This document shows positions 1 to 7,620 of a stretch of DNA of 64,000 nucleotides, in pieces. The notes under the pieces were generated by a model. It ran no database searches, was not told where the DNA came from, and saw only the letters and a list, made by a program, of their open reading frames with translations. Within the stretch, counting starts at the first letter, position 1. Each line of letters opens with the position of its first letter. The DNA is from SZAS-103 sp036496805. GTDB taxonomy: Bacteria > Pseudomonadota > Gammaproteobacteria > Xanthomonadales > Xanthomonadaceae. Position numbers and translations under genes: made by a program. The stretch lies in NCBI GenBank assembly GCA_036496805.1, contig DASXKN010000029.1:372001-436000 (forward strand). The letters run 5' to 3'.

Positions 1-134
1 TTCCGGCAGTGCTGCATCATCGCAGGGCGTCGTCCCACGACGCGAGACCGTTGGCATGCGTGCCCCATCGCTGTGCGGGCGGTGGACGCCCGCGTGCCGG
101 AAAGCTTGCAGGGCAAGCGCGCTCCGACAGGCAA

Positions 135-551
135 TCAGCCCTTCGGCTTGCGGTTCTCGCGACGCACGACCAGCTTCAGTCCCGACCAGGTCGCGTCCAC
201 GGCGCACACCTTGACGTCCACCAGGCCCATCGGCAGGGCGACGGCGCGGATCGTGTCCTCGGTGACGTCGCTGGGAACCTTCGCGGATTTCTTCGGCCAC
301 GACACCCAGATCGTCGCGTCGTCGCGCATCGCCGCGAGGCATTGCTGCAATCGCGATGCCAGCGTCGCGCGCGAGGTGACGAACAGGTGTGCGATGTCCG
401 TCGTCGAGGACGGCCGCGCGACCATGGCGAGGCCGTCCGGCAACGGTTCGAGCAGGGCGAGGTAGTCGTCCGGCGCGTCGGCAAGGTACAGCCTGCAGCC
501 GGTCTTGATGCCGAGCTTCTTCGCCAGCGGCGTTCCCGAATAGCCGGCCAT
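135..551 (-). CDS. DUF3052-like small protein
   Basis: This encodes 138 residues with no signal peptide or membrane segment. The opening (MAGYSGTPLAKKLGIK) and the short alternating segments that follow resemble the DUF3052 family of small uncharacterised bacterial proteins. The middle contains an IWVSWPKKSAK stretch that I associate with that family. No catalytic motif is visible and the biochemical role is unknown. It is the last gene of a minus-strand run with the SnoaL-like, GNAT and YjbR-like genes upstream, 51 bp after the SnoaL-like stop, so it may be co-transcribed with them. The family call is from recall of the motif pattern; that the gene is real is well supported by codon bias and length. 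Confidence 0.7.
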   Translation of the reverse strand: MAGYSGTPLAKKLGIKTGCRLYLADAPDDYLALLEPLPDGLAMVARPSSTTDIAHLFVTSRATLASRLQQCLAAMRDDATIWVSWPKKSAKVPSDVTEDTIRAVALPMGLVDVKVCAVDATWSGLKLVVRRENRKPKG

Positions 552-602
552 GCGCTCTCCGATGACGTGCTCGACGCAGTCGCTGGACCACTGGCGCTGT
601 CG

Positions 603-998
603 TCAGGCGTCCTGGACGATCGTTCCCTGATGGTAGGCGATCTTCCACCCGTCCCTGGTGCGGCGCCAGATCGTCGCGCGCCGGGTCAGGCGCAGGCCGT
701 CCTGCAGCAGGGTGTAGGTCAGCAGGAAGACATCGGGCGCGAGCTGCATGCAATGGAAGTCGCGCGTTTCCCAGACGTCGTCGTGCGGCTGTGCGTGGCG
801 TCGCTCGAGCACGTCGAGCACGTGCTCGCGGTTGTAGCGCTGGCCGGAAGCGCCGGTCTCGCGGAAGTCGTTGGTCATCATCGCGTCGAATTCCGCGCGC
901 GTGGCGCCGAACTCCGGGCGATGGAAGATCGGTTCGCGTGCCGCGAGTTCCTCCAGCACGTCGAGCAAGGCTGGATCGGTTTCGCGTCCGGGTTCCAT
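603..998 (-). CDS. SnoaL/NTF2-like (DUF4440-type) protein
   Basis: This is a protein of about 131 residues with the pattern of the NTF2-like/DUF4440 fold: an N-terminal helix (LLDVLEELAAREPIFH), then strands ending in LTRRATIWRRTRDGWKIAYH, the usual 'W...DGWKI...H' close of this fold. Such proteins are small cone-shaped domains used as enzymes or binding modules; the substrate cannot be read from sequence. The open frame extends 25 codons further upstream, but the start at 998 (MEPGRETD) is preferred because the longer version would run into the end of the GNAT gene. It lies 10 bp after the GNAT stop, so the two are probably co-translated. Confidence 0.72.
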   Translation of the reverse strand: MEPGRETDPALLDVLEELAAREPIFHRPEFGATRAEFDAMMTNDFRETGASGQRYNREHVLDVLERRHAQPHDDVWETRDFHCMQLAPDVFLLTYTLLQDGLRLTRRATIWRRTRDGWKIAYHQGTIVQDA

Positions 999-1008
999 CG
1001 GAGGCGGC

Positions 1009-1446
1009 TCAGGCCAGCGGATATTCGTAACGCACGAAGCCGCGGTTCGTCGCGACCTTGTCGTACAGCGCACGCGCGGTCGCGTTGTCGTGGCGGGTCA
1101 TCCAGTACAGGCGGACGGCGCCGCGTTCGCGCGATGCTTCGGCCACCGCCTCGATCAGCGTGCGGGCAACGCCCTTGCCGCGCACGGTTTCGTCGACAAA
1201 CAGGTCCTGCAGGTAGCAGACGTCGTGAGTCCAGATGTTGGCGTGGAAGAGATAATGGACGATGCCGACGAGGCGACCGTCCAGATGCGCGCCCAGGCCG
1301 TGGATTTCCGTTGCCGCGAGCAGGCGTTCCCAGACGAGACCGTATTCGGCGTCGGATACCTCGGTTTCGTAGAAGGCCTTGTAGCCGCGGGCGAGGACTT
1401 CCCAGGGTTCGCGATCCTGTGGTCGCAGCGGCGCGACCTCGATCAT
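1009..1446 (-). CDS. GNAT family N-acetyltransferase
   Basis: This 145-residue protein has a single GNAT domain filling its length. The acetyl-CoA pyrophosphate-binding loop is visible as VRGKGVARTLIEA (motif A, R/Q-x-x-G-x-G/A), preceded by the strand CYLQDLFVDE. It is followed by the motif-B region LYWMTRHDNATARALYDKVA, with the typical late ARALYDK helix. It would transfer an acetyl group from acetyl-CoA to an amine; the acceptor is unknown. Its ATG overlaps the stop of the upstream YjbR-like gene by 4 bp (ATGA), indicating translational coupling. Confidence 0.85.
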   Translation of the reverse strand: MIEVAPLRPQDREPWEVLARGYKAFYETEVSDAEYGLVWERLLAATEIHGLGAHLDGRLVGIVHYLFHANIWTHDVCYLQDLFVDETVRGKGVARTLIEAVAEASRERGAVRLYWMTRHDNATARALYDKVATNRGFVRYEYPLA

Positions 1447-1832
1447 GCGGCGGCCGTCTTGTCATGCGCCTTGCGCGCGTTCGCCGTGGTGCCGACGGCG
1501 GAGGCGTCGCAGGCGGCGACCAGCTTCTTCGGCGCCTTGTAGCGCCAGGCCTGCGTGAGCAGGCCTTCAACGACTCGCGGCTTTGCGCTGTCGAGGGCGA
1601 CGCGCAATCCCCGCACGCTTCCGCCCCAGAACAGCTTGTCGAGGCAGTCCGGCTCCAGCGCCAGCGCGGTCTCGCGCGTTTCCTCGTCGACGAAGACGTG
1701 CAGCAGCGCTTCGCCCGGCGGCACCGTGGCAAAGATCTTGCCGTGCACGCGGAACGAGGCGTATTCGAAATGCGGCGCCTCGGCTGCCTCGGGCAGCGAC
1801 AGCGCGAAACGGCGGACCTGGGCGATCTTCAT
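1443..1832 (-). CDS. MmcQ/YjbR-like protein
   Basis: This 129-residue protein begins with the MmcQ/YjbR pattern: a first helix (VRRFALSLPEAAEAPHF) followed by FRVHGKIFATV and a late LLTQAWRYKAPKKLVA segment. YjbR has a CyaY-like fold and is usually annotated as a DNA-binding protein, though its molecular role is not established. It is the first gene of the minus-strand run 1832-135, and overlaps the GNAT gene by 4 bp. A second, diverged member of the same family lies at 3918-4292. The upstream region (1833-2055) is shared with the divergent pirin gene and probably carries both promoters. Confidence 0.78.
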   Translation of the reverse strand: MKIAQVRRFALSLPEAAEAPHFEYASFRVHGKIFATVPPGEALLHVFVDEETRETALALEPDCLDKLFWGGSVRGLRVALDSAKPRVVEGLLTQAWRYKAPKKLVAACDASAVGTTANARKAHDKTAAA

Positions 1833-2055
1833 GCCTTACCTCCCGTGCCTTCGCCCCGCCTTGCGGGACGGAGGCCGACACGATACCCGCTTTTCGTCAT
1901 GTCGGCCTTTACGGCCGTCCCCGGTCCGCCGGTCGGGCATTGTTCGCCGGATGGAACGGTGAGGGTATCGTTTGCGGCCTGTGGCAAGCTTCCTGCGCCC
2001 CCATTTCCTGCCCCGACGCGAGGAGCCATCGGGCTCCGCGAACTGGAGAACCGAC

Positions 2056-2922
2056 ATGAAGAAGATCCTCGGCTTGCACAGCGCCCCGCACGGCCACTGG
2101 GTGGGCGATGGATTCCCGGTGCGTTCGCTGTTTTCCTACGACGGACTCGGCCGACAACTCAGTCCCTTCCTGTTGCTCGACTACGCCGGGCCGCGCCAGT
2201 TCGAGCCGGCCACGAACAAGCGCGGCGTCGGCCAGCATCCGCATCGCGGCTTCGAGACGGTGACGATCGTGTACCAGGGCGAAGTCGACCACCGCGACTC
2301 GACCGGTGCCGGCGGCCACATCGGTCCCGGCGACGTGCAGTGGATGACTGCCGCCTCGGGCATCGTGCACGAGGAATTCCATTCGGAAACCTTCACCCGC
2401 AACGGCGGCACCCTGGAGATGGTGCAGTTGTGGGTCAACCTGCCGGCGAAGGACAAGATGGCCGCGGCCGGCTACCAGACCCTGCTCGACCGCGACATCC
2501 CTTCGGTGCCGCTCGCGGGCGAGGCTGGTCGCGTGCGCGTGATCGCGGGCGAGTTCGAAGGCCATCGTGGCCCGGCGCGCACGTTCACGCCGATCGAAGT
2601 CTGGGACGTGCGCATGAAGCAGGGCGGTGCGACGACGCTGCGCGTGCCCGAAGGCCACACGCTGGCGCTGGTCGTGCTGCACGGCGGCGTGCTCGTGAAC
2701 GGCGAGCAGGTCGCGCGCGAGGCGCAGTTCGTGCAGTTCGACCGCGAAGGCAGCGAGATCGCCATCGAGGCCAACACCGATGCGACCTTGCTTCTGCTCG
2801 CCGGCCAGCCACTGGACGAGCCCATCGTCGGCTACGGTCCGTTCGTGATGAACACCCGCGACGAGATCGTGCAGGCGGTCACCGACTTCAACAGCGGCAA
2901 GTTCGGAAGCGTGGGGGCGTGA
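2056..2922 (+). CDS. Pirin family protein
   Basis: This encodes 288 residues with the bicupin architecture of pirins. The metal-binding motif of the N-terminal cupin is intact: HPHRGFETVT supplies the H-x-H pair, and GIVHEEF near residue 105 supplies the third His and the Glu. Pirins bind iron; some bacterial members act as quercetin 2,3-dioxygenases and others as regulators, so the function here is open. The frame is open for 28 codons upstream, but the ATG at 2056 directly begins the conserved MKKILGLHS opening and is preceded by a purine-rich stretch (aactggagaa). The gene converges with the macro-domain gene with only 15 bp between the stops. Confidence 0.9.
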   Translation: MKKILGLHSAPHGHWVGDGFPVRSLFSYDGLGRQLSPFLLLDYAGPRQFEPATNKRGVGQHPHRGFETVTIVYQGEVDHRDSTGAGGHIGPGDVQWMTAASGIVHEEFHSETFTRNGGTLEMVQLWVNLPAKDKMAAAGYQTLLDRDIPSVPLAGEAGRVRVIAGEFEGHRGPARTFTPIEVWDVRMKQGGATTLRVPEGHTLALVVLHGGVLVNGEQVAREAQFVQFDREGSEIAIEANTDATLLLLAGQPLDEPIVGYGPFVMNTRDEIVQAVTDFNSGKFGSVGA

Positions 2923-2937
2923 AACCTGCCTGGTGAA

Positions 2938-3456
2938 TCAACCGGCGTCCTCGACGAGCAACCGTTCGTAGATCGCCAGGTCGCCGGCCGAGTGGCAGCA
3001 GAAAGCCACTTCGTCGATGCAGGTCTGCGATCGCAGGATTTCGCGCACGGTGGTGATAGCGATCTGCGACGCCGGTTCAACCGGATAGCCGTAGACGCCG
3101 GTGCTGATGCACGGAAACGCGATCGTGCGCAGCCCGTGCGTCGCGGCGATCTCCAGCGACCGCCGATAGCACGAGGCGAGCAGGGCAGCTTCTCCGTTCC
3201 TGCCGCCTTGCCAGACCGGGCCGACGGTGTGGATCACGTGGCGGGCGGGCAGGCGATGTCCGCGGGTGATCCTTGCATCGCCGGTCCTGCAGCCGCCGAG
3301 CAACCGGCATTCGTGCAACAGGTCGGGACCCGCCGCGCGATGGATCGCGCCGTCGACGCCGCCGCCGCCGAGCAGCGAGCTGTTCGCCGCGTTCACGATC
3401 GCATCCATCGCGAGCGTGGTGATGTCGGCGCGCAATGCGCGAAGTACGATGGTCAC
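2938..3456 (-). CDS. Macro-domain protein, O-acetyl-ADP-ribose deacetylase type
   Basis: This is a single macro domain of about 172 residues, close to YmdB length. Diagnostic motifs are IVNAANSSLLGGGGVDGAI (adenine- and ribose-binding loops with the NAAN asparagines and the catalytic-loop Asp) and the later PCISTGVYGYP diphosphate-binding loop. Such proteins hydrolyse O-acetyl-ADP-ribose or remove ADP-ribose from proteins. The open frame runs upstream to 3633, but that part is the antisense-like frame of the neighbouring gene. A GTG at 3456, 13 bp after the SseB-like stop, gives VTIVLRALRADITTL, which is the normal N-terminus of the family. It is probably in one transcript with the SseB-like gene. 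Confidence 0.85.
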   Translation of the reverse strand: MTIVLRALRADITTLAMDAIVNAANSSLLGGGGVDGAIHRAAGPDLLHECRLLGGCRTGDARITRGHRLPARHVIHTVGPVWQGGRNGEAALLASCYRRSLEIAATHGLRTIAFPCISTGVYGYPVEPASQIAITTVREILRSQTCIDEVAFCCHSAGDLAIYERLLVEDAG

Positions 3457-3469
3457 GGCGACGCAGCCA

Positions 3470-3874
3470 TCACCAGCCCAGCACGTTCTTCCGGTATTTC
3501 GACAGGCCCTGCGCATTCCATTCGAGCATGTCCTCGGTGCGCAGGTTGAAGACGATGCCCCAGGCCTCCGGGATGTTCCGCAGCACCCACGGCGTGTCCA
3601 CGGAAATGTACAGGCCATGCTCGGGGTTGGCATCGCAGTAGGCCGACGCGCCCGCCTGTGTGGTGAACGCGAGCAGCCATTCGGAACCGTCGGCCTTGGA
3701 CGCGGTGACCGGCCGCCAGCCGGTGATGACGCCGTTCTCGATCTGCGGCGGATGCGATGTCGGCACGTACAACTTGCCGGCGACCAGCAGGTCCATCATT
3801 TCCTTGCCGCCCATCTTCCCCTGCTTGGCCAGGCGAAGCGCTTCGTGTGCCTTGGGGATGGCTTCGTCGGTCAT
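3470..3874 (-). CDS. SseB-like N-terminal domain protein
   Basis: This 134-residue protein opens with a helix (AIPKAHEALRLAKQGKM) and continues with LLVAGKLYVPT, WLLAFTTQAGASAYC and a central TPWVLRNIPEAWGIVFN. The arrangement resembles the SseB N-terminal domain (a small alpha/beta domain found in secretion-associated and stand-alone proteins), where an 'L...G.LYVP' strand is followed by 'AFTS...' strands. No signal peptide or catalytic site is visible. The neighbouring macro-domain gene follows after 13 bp. The family assignment is moderate; a generic hypothetical protein is the alternative. Confidence 0.6.
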   Translation of the reverse strand: MTDEAIPKAHEALRLAKQGKMGGKEMMDLLVAGKLYVPTSHPPQIENGVITGWRPVTASKADGSEWLLAFTTQAGASAYCDANPEHGLYISVDTPWVLRNIPEAWGIVFNLRTEDMLEWNAQGLSKYRKNVLGW

Positions 3875-3917
3875 GGCACGGGCTCGCAGGAAAAACCGCG
3901 AATCGCGGATGTCCCGA

Positions 3918-4292
3918 TCAGTCTAGCGCGGCATGCCGAGGCACGTGCCTGCGGACGAGCGGCGGCGGCGCGGCAAGTTGCCACGCCTGCTCCAGCCATG
4001 TCGGCACGAAGGCGCGCTCCGCGGTGGGCAGGCGCATCAGCACCCACGGGTAAGCGCGGTAGTGATCGGTGACGTGGAAGGTTTCCGGGTACAGGGTCAT
4101 CAGGCGCTCGCGCTCTTCCCAGCTCGCGCGCAGCACGATGGTTTCGCGATCTTCCTTCAGCCGTACCATCAGCTTGCCGCGCACCTTGAGCGCGGGCGTG
4201 CCGTAGGAAGTCGATTCCTCCACCTCGGGCAACGCGAGGGCGAGTTGCTTGAGCTCGTCGAAGGTCAGGCCGATGGCTTCCGTCTTGCGCAT
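3918..4292 (-). CDS. MmcQ/YjbR-like protein (second copy type)
   Basis: This 124-residue protein contains the family pattern LKQLALALPEVEESTSYGTP, then LKVRGKLMVRLKEDRETIVLR and a C-terminal TWLEQAWQLAAPPPLVR helix. It is clearly of the same family as the protein at 1443-1832 but only distantly similar in sequence, so it is an old paralogue rather than a recent duplication. The role of the family is unresolved (DNA-binding is often stated). It stands alone: 43 bp separate it from the SseB-like gene downstream and about 130 bp from the SPFH gene stop upstream. Confidence 0.78.
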   Translation of the reverse strand: MRKTEAIGLTFDELKQLALALPEVEESTSYGTPALKVRGKLMVRLKEDRETIVLRASWEERERLMTLYPETFHVTDHYRAYPWVLMRLPTAERAFVPTWLEQAWQLAAPPPLVRRHVPRHAALD

Positions 4293-4424
4293 GACGGTTT
4301 CCGAAGGAATGAGGATGCTGCGAACGCGACTCGCAGGATGGTGTGCGGAAGACGTCCATGCGGCCCTGCGATGGTGGCAGCATAGTCCAACGCGGGGACG
4401 GCGAGGCCGTCCCCGCGCCAGGCA

Positions 4425-6476
4425 TCACATCGCAGTCCCGGCTTTCTCCTCGGCCTTGCCTTTCGCGTCGTGGCGATCCTTGAGCATGTTGCCCAGCATC
4501 GCGCCGATCAGGCCGCCCATGCCTTCGCCGCCGCCGGCGACCACGTCGGGCACGATCTTGACGTTGCCCTTCGCGAACGCCTCCGACACCTGCACGAAGG
4601 CGTAGTTCGACGGATCCATCACCGCGACCTTCAGGCGGATGACTTCGGCTTCGGCGCTGCCGACAGCCTTGATCTTCGAGCCTTCTGCGTCGCCGATCAG
4701 GCGCAGCACGCCGGCATCGGCCTCGGCATTGATCGTCTTGGAGCGCGCCGCGCCTTCGGCGGTCTTCACCGCGGCGTTCGCTTCGTAGCCGGCGATCTGC
4801 ACCTTCCGTTCCGCGTCCACCACGCGCGCCTGGGTATCGGCCAGCGCGGTCGCCTGCTGCAGTTCCTGGCGCACGCCCTGCGCCTGGCGCTGGGTCTCGT
4901 AGGTGACGCGTTCCTGCTCGGCGATCTTGCGGTCGGTGAGGGTGCGCATCAGCTCGTCGGGCGGCACGATGTCGCCGATCAGGGTGTCGACCGCGCCGAC
5001 GTTGTACTCCTTGAGCGCCATCGAAATCGCTTCGCGCGCCTCGGCCTGTCGCGCCGTGCGGTTCTTCAGGAACTCGATGATGTCGCTGCCCTGGGCGGCG
5101 TTGCGGAAGTAGTTTCCGATCGTCGGTTCCAGCACCTGGGTGACGAGCGCGCTCATGTCGCCGAAGCGCGCGATCACCTTGGGCGCGTCGTTGCGCGGGA
5201 TGTGGATGATCTGCGAGACATCGAGGTTGAACTTGAAGCCGTCGGCCGAGCGCACCGTGATCGTCGACAGGTTGGCGTCGAGGCGGTGCGCCTCGGTCTT
5301 CCCGGTCGCCCAGTTCAGCACCACGTTCGCGGTCGGCACGTTGACGACCTTGTGGGTGTACGGATTGATCGGGTACTTGCCCGGATCCAGCGGATCCACC
5401 CACACGCCTTTCTCGCCCTTGGTGACGAGGTTGCCGTGCTTGAAGGAATCGCCGGTGACGTCCTTGCCTTCCTTGCCGATGTAGGCAATCACGACGCCGA
5501 CGTTGGCGATCGGCACCAGGGTCATGTCGACGATTTCCAGGCTCGCGAACTGCGGGTTGAGGAAGTAGCGTCCGGCCATCAGCACCTGCTCCTGCAGGCC
5601 CTTGGTGCCGCCGGCGGCGATGAAGGCGTCGGGGTTCTGGAACAGGTTGTGGCCGACGATCTCGCCGCCGGCGATCTCGCCGTTCGGCAGCGGCGCGCCT
5701 TCCTTGGTGGTGACGATGCCGATCTTGTTGTCGGGCACTTCGGCCACGGCCTCCAGGCGTACGCCGAACAGCACCGGGTTGATGCGGTAGTTGCCCGGCG
5801 GGATCACCTTCGCCTGCGGGCCGCGTTCGCCGCCCTTCTCGTAGAACGCCTTCGCGTCCTGGTAGGAATCGCAGTCGATGCCGTGGGCGATGATGCGACC
5901 GACCGGCAGCGGCACGCCGTCGTGCGCCTCGACCACGCCGATCTTGCCTTGCGGGATCTCGGTGGTGTCGGCGAGGTTGACGTTGAACAGCAGCGGGTTG
6001 ATGCGGAAGGTGCCCGGCGGGATCACCTTCATCTGCGGTCCCCGTTCGCCGGCGCCTTTCAGGAACGCGCGCGCGTCCTGGAAGTAGTCGCAGTCGACGT
6101 CCCTGGCGATGATGCGGCCGCGCGGCAGCGGCTTGCCGTCGGCGGCCTGCACGACGCCGATCTTGCCCTGCGGGATCACCGTGAACTTGATCAGGTCGAT
6201 CGTGTACTGCCACGGCCACAGGCCCATGTGCAGGCCCGGCGAAAGTGTTTCGGCCTGGTAGCCGGCCTCGCCCTCGAGCGCGACGATCTGGCCATCGGGC
6301 AGGTTGCGCTTGCTGCCGAAGATCACGAACTTCTTGGTGACCGCGCCGATGCTGTCGTCCGGCACGATGATGATGCCGAACAGCCACAGGAAGGCTTTCC
6401 AGAAGAAGATCAGGATGATGACGGCGACGATGCCGCCGATCAGGTAGGGATGGTTCAGGACTTCATCGATGCTCAC
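4425..6476 (-). CDS. Membrane-anchored SPFH (band 7/flotillin-like) protein with N-terminal repeats
   Basis: This is a 683-residue protein. A membrane anchor spans about residues 11-38. From about residue 36 to 380 there are repeats of about 73 residues; the 'VPxxxIGVV' landmark falls near residues 38, 101, 174, 247 and 321. The second and third repeats share GERGPQ, KVIPPG, RINP and LF. An SPFH domain follows at about 380-520, then an Ala/Glu/Lys-rich probable coiled coil at 515-615 and a Gly/Met-rich tail (GEGMGGLIGAMLGNMLK). SPFH proteins form oligomeric membrane rings or cages; a scaffolding role here is inferred. It stands alone with about 475 bp of non-coding DNA upstream. The long open frame on the opposite strand is a codon-bias shadow. 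Confidence 0.88.
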   Translation of the reverse strand: MSIDEVLNHPYLIGGIVAVIILIFFWKAFLWLFGIIIVPDDSIGAVTKKFVIFGSKRNLPDGQIVALEGEAGYQAETLSPGLHMGLWPWQYTIDLIKFTVIPQGKIGVVQAADGKPLPRGRIIARDVDCDYFQDARAFLKGAGERGPQMKVIPPGTFRINPLLFNVNLADTTEIPQGKIGVVEAHDGVPLPVGRIIAHGIDCDSYQDAKAFYEKGGERGPQAKVIPPGNYRINPVLFGVRLEAVAEVPDNKIGIVTTKEGAPLPNGEIAGGEIVGHNLFQNPDAFIAAGGTKGLQEQVLMAGRYFLNPQFASLEIVDMTLVPIANVGVVIAYIGKEGKDVTGDSFKHGNLVTKGEKGVWVDPLDPGKYPINPYTHKVVNVPTANVVLNWATGKTEAHRLDANLSTITVRSADGFKFNLDVSQIIHIPRNDAPKVIARFGDMSALVTQVLEPTIGNYFRNAAQGSDIIEFLKNRTARQAEAREAISMALKEYNVGAVDTLIGDIVPPDELMRTLTDRKIAEQERVTYETQRQAQGVRQELQQATALADTQARVVDAERKVQIAGYEANAAVKTAEGAARSKTINAEADAGVLRLIGDAEGSKIKAVGSAEAEVIRLKVAVMDPSNYAFVQVSEAFAKGNVKIVPDVVAGGGEGMGGLIGAMLGNMLKDRHDAKGKAEEKAGTAM

Positions 6477-6951
6477 GGTGTAGCTCCAGTCATGGATCAG
6501 GGCACGGGTACGGCGCCGCTGCGCGCGGTGCCCTGCAGACGGGCGCGCAGCGAATGGTATGCGAAAGGGGAAGGCGCCTTGGCGCGTGCGGATCCGCCCG
6601 CCAGCCGTGCGGGCTTTCCATGAGCGGAGGGGTTCGATGCCTGTGCCGGGCAGGTGCCGCGACAGCCGATGAAGCCGCTGTCCCGGGGCAGGGCAGGAAG
6701 GGGCCGTCCGGCCTCCGCCTGTGTGGGTGTTGTACTTCCTTGCTTGAACCTCAAGGGTCGATGTGCGGACTCTTGGAATCCATCATATGCTTTTTCTTGC
6801 AATGCAACAGGGAGCGCCGACGAACGGCGAAGCTTGCCGATGTTGTCGCCGGCAAGGCAGGTTCCATGCCAACTCAAGCGTGACTGCGCCGTTCCGGTTG
6901 CCGGCGAAATTTTACCGAGACTTCAGGGTCTTGCTGCCTGTCGATGCATGG
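6477..6951. other. Intergenic region upstream of the SPFH gene
   Basis: No convincing gene lies in these 475 bases. One open frame on the minus strand (6497-6877) has a composition unlike the neighbours and no recognisable domain. A relatively AT-rich island around 6770-6810, containing catatgctttttcttgc, is the most likely site for the promoter that reads leftward into the SPFH gene, but I could not pair convincing -35 and -10 boxes. Confidence 0.5.
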
Positions 6952-7416
6952 TCAGCGCCCGCGCTTGCGCGGTGACTTGGGCTTGCCGCCTGGCGGCTGC
7001 GGCGGATCGCCGTCGCCGGAATGCTTCGGCTGCTTGCCGTGATCGTCGCCGTGACCCTCGCCGTCATCGCTTCCCTCTCCCTCCGGATGCTTGGCCGGGT
7101 CGTAGCAGACGATGTAGGCCGTCCATTGCCCGGTCACATGCACGGTGAATTCCTTGCCCTTGCCGGTGAAAACCGGCGTCGCGTGCCAGACCTGCGGCAG
7201 CACGAAGCGGAACCGGCTGCAAGGCGCGGCGCAGGTCTGCTTCTTCAGGAACGCCTTGCCGGCATCGAGGGCTTCGGCCGTGGCGTCGTCGACCGCTTCC
7301 TGCACCGCCGTGTCCATCTTGCCGCCGAACTTCTTGAGCAGCTTGTAGATCTTCGAGTTGAAATTGATCAGGCCGAATCCGACCACGTCGAAACATTCGC
7401 ACTTGTGCGCGCCCAT
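6952..7416 (-). CDS. Hypothetical protein with charged His/Asp/Gly-rich tail
   Basis: I do not recognise this 154-residue protein. The first ~105 residues look folded, with three cysteines in the segment QTCAAPCSRFRF and a preceding CECF pair near the N-terminus. The last ~45 residues are low-complexity, rich in Asp, Gly, His, Pro and Lys and ending PKSPRKRGR. The start at 7416 (MGAHKCECF) follows a good ribosome site (ggggac, 4 bp before the ATG); the upstream extension of the frame overlaps the divergent Rieske gene and is rejected. No signal peptide. Metal binding by the Cys and His residues is possible but only a guess. Confidence 0.6.
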   Translation of the reverse strand: MGAHKCECFDVVGFGLINFNSKIYKLLKKFGGKMDTAVQEAVDDATAEALDAGKAFLKKQTCAAPCSRFRFVLPQVWHATPVFTGKGKEFTVHVTGQWTAYIVCYDPAKHPEGEGSDDGEGHGDDHGKQPKHSGDGDPPQPPGGKPKSPRKRGR

Positions 7417-7620
7417 GTCTGTCCCCTGTCGTTGGCCATGCCGCGGATGGCGGTGCCGGCGTGCGCCGATCCTACTCCGTGTCGCGCCCGGCTTGGTGAC
7501 AGCGGGCATGGTGACAGCGGGCGCGGTGGCGCGGCGCCCGCATTGACAGCGCGGGACAGCTCGGAAACGATGGCCGGCGATCCTTCGCAAACCGCACGAC
7601 CACGCCACCACGGAGCGCGC

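Noticed and set aside
1..134. Gene at the left edge
   Set aside because: The first 134 bases hold only the start of a long low-credibility frame that runs antisense through several real genes; no gene is supported.
4470..6623. 717-codon open frame on the plus strand opposite the SPFH gene
   Set aside because: It mirrors the SPFH gene codons, has Arg/His/Val-biased composition and no domain; typical of GC-rich antisense frames.
6497..6877. 126-codon minus-strand open frame upstream of the SPFH gene
   Set aside because: Composition is unlike neighbouring proteins, there is no ribosome site of note and no recognisable domain.
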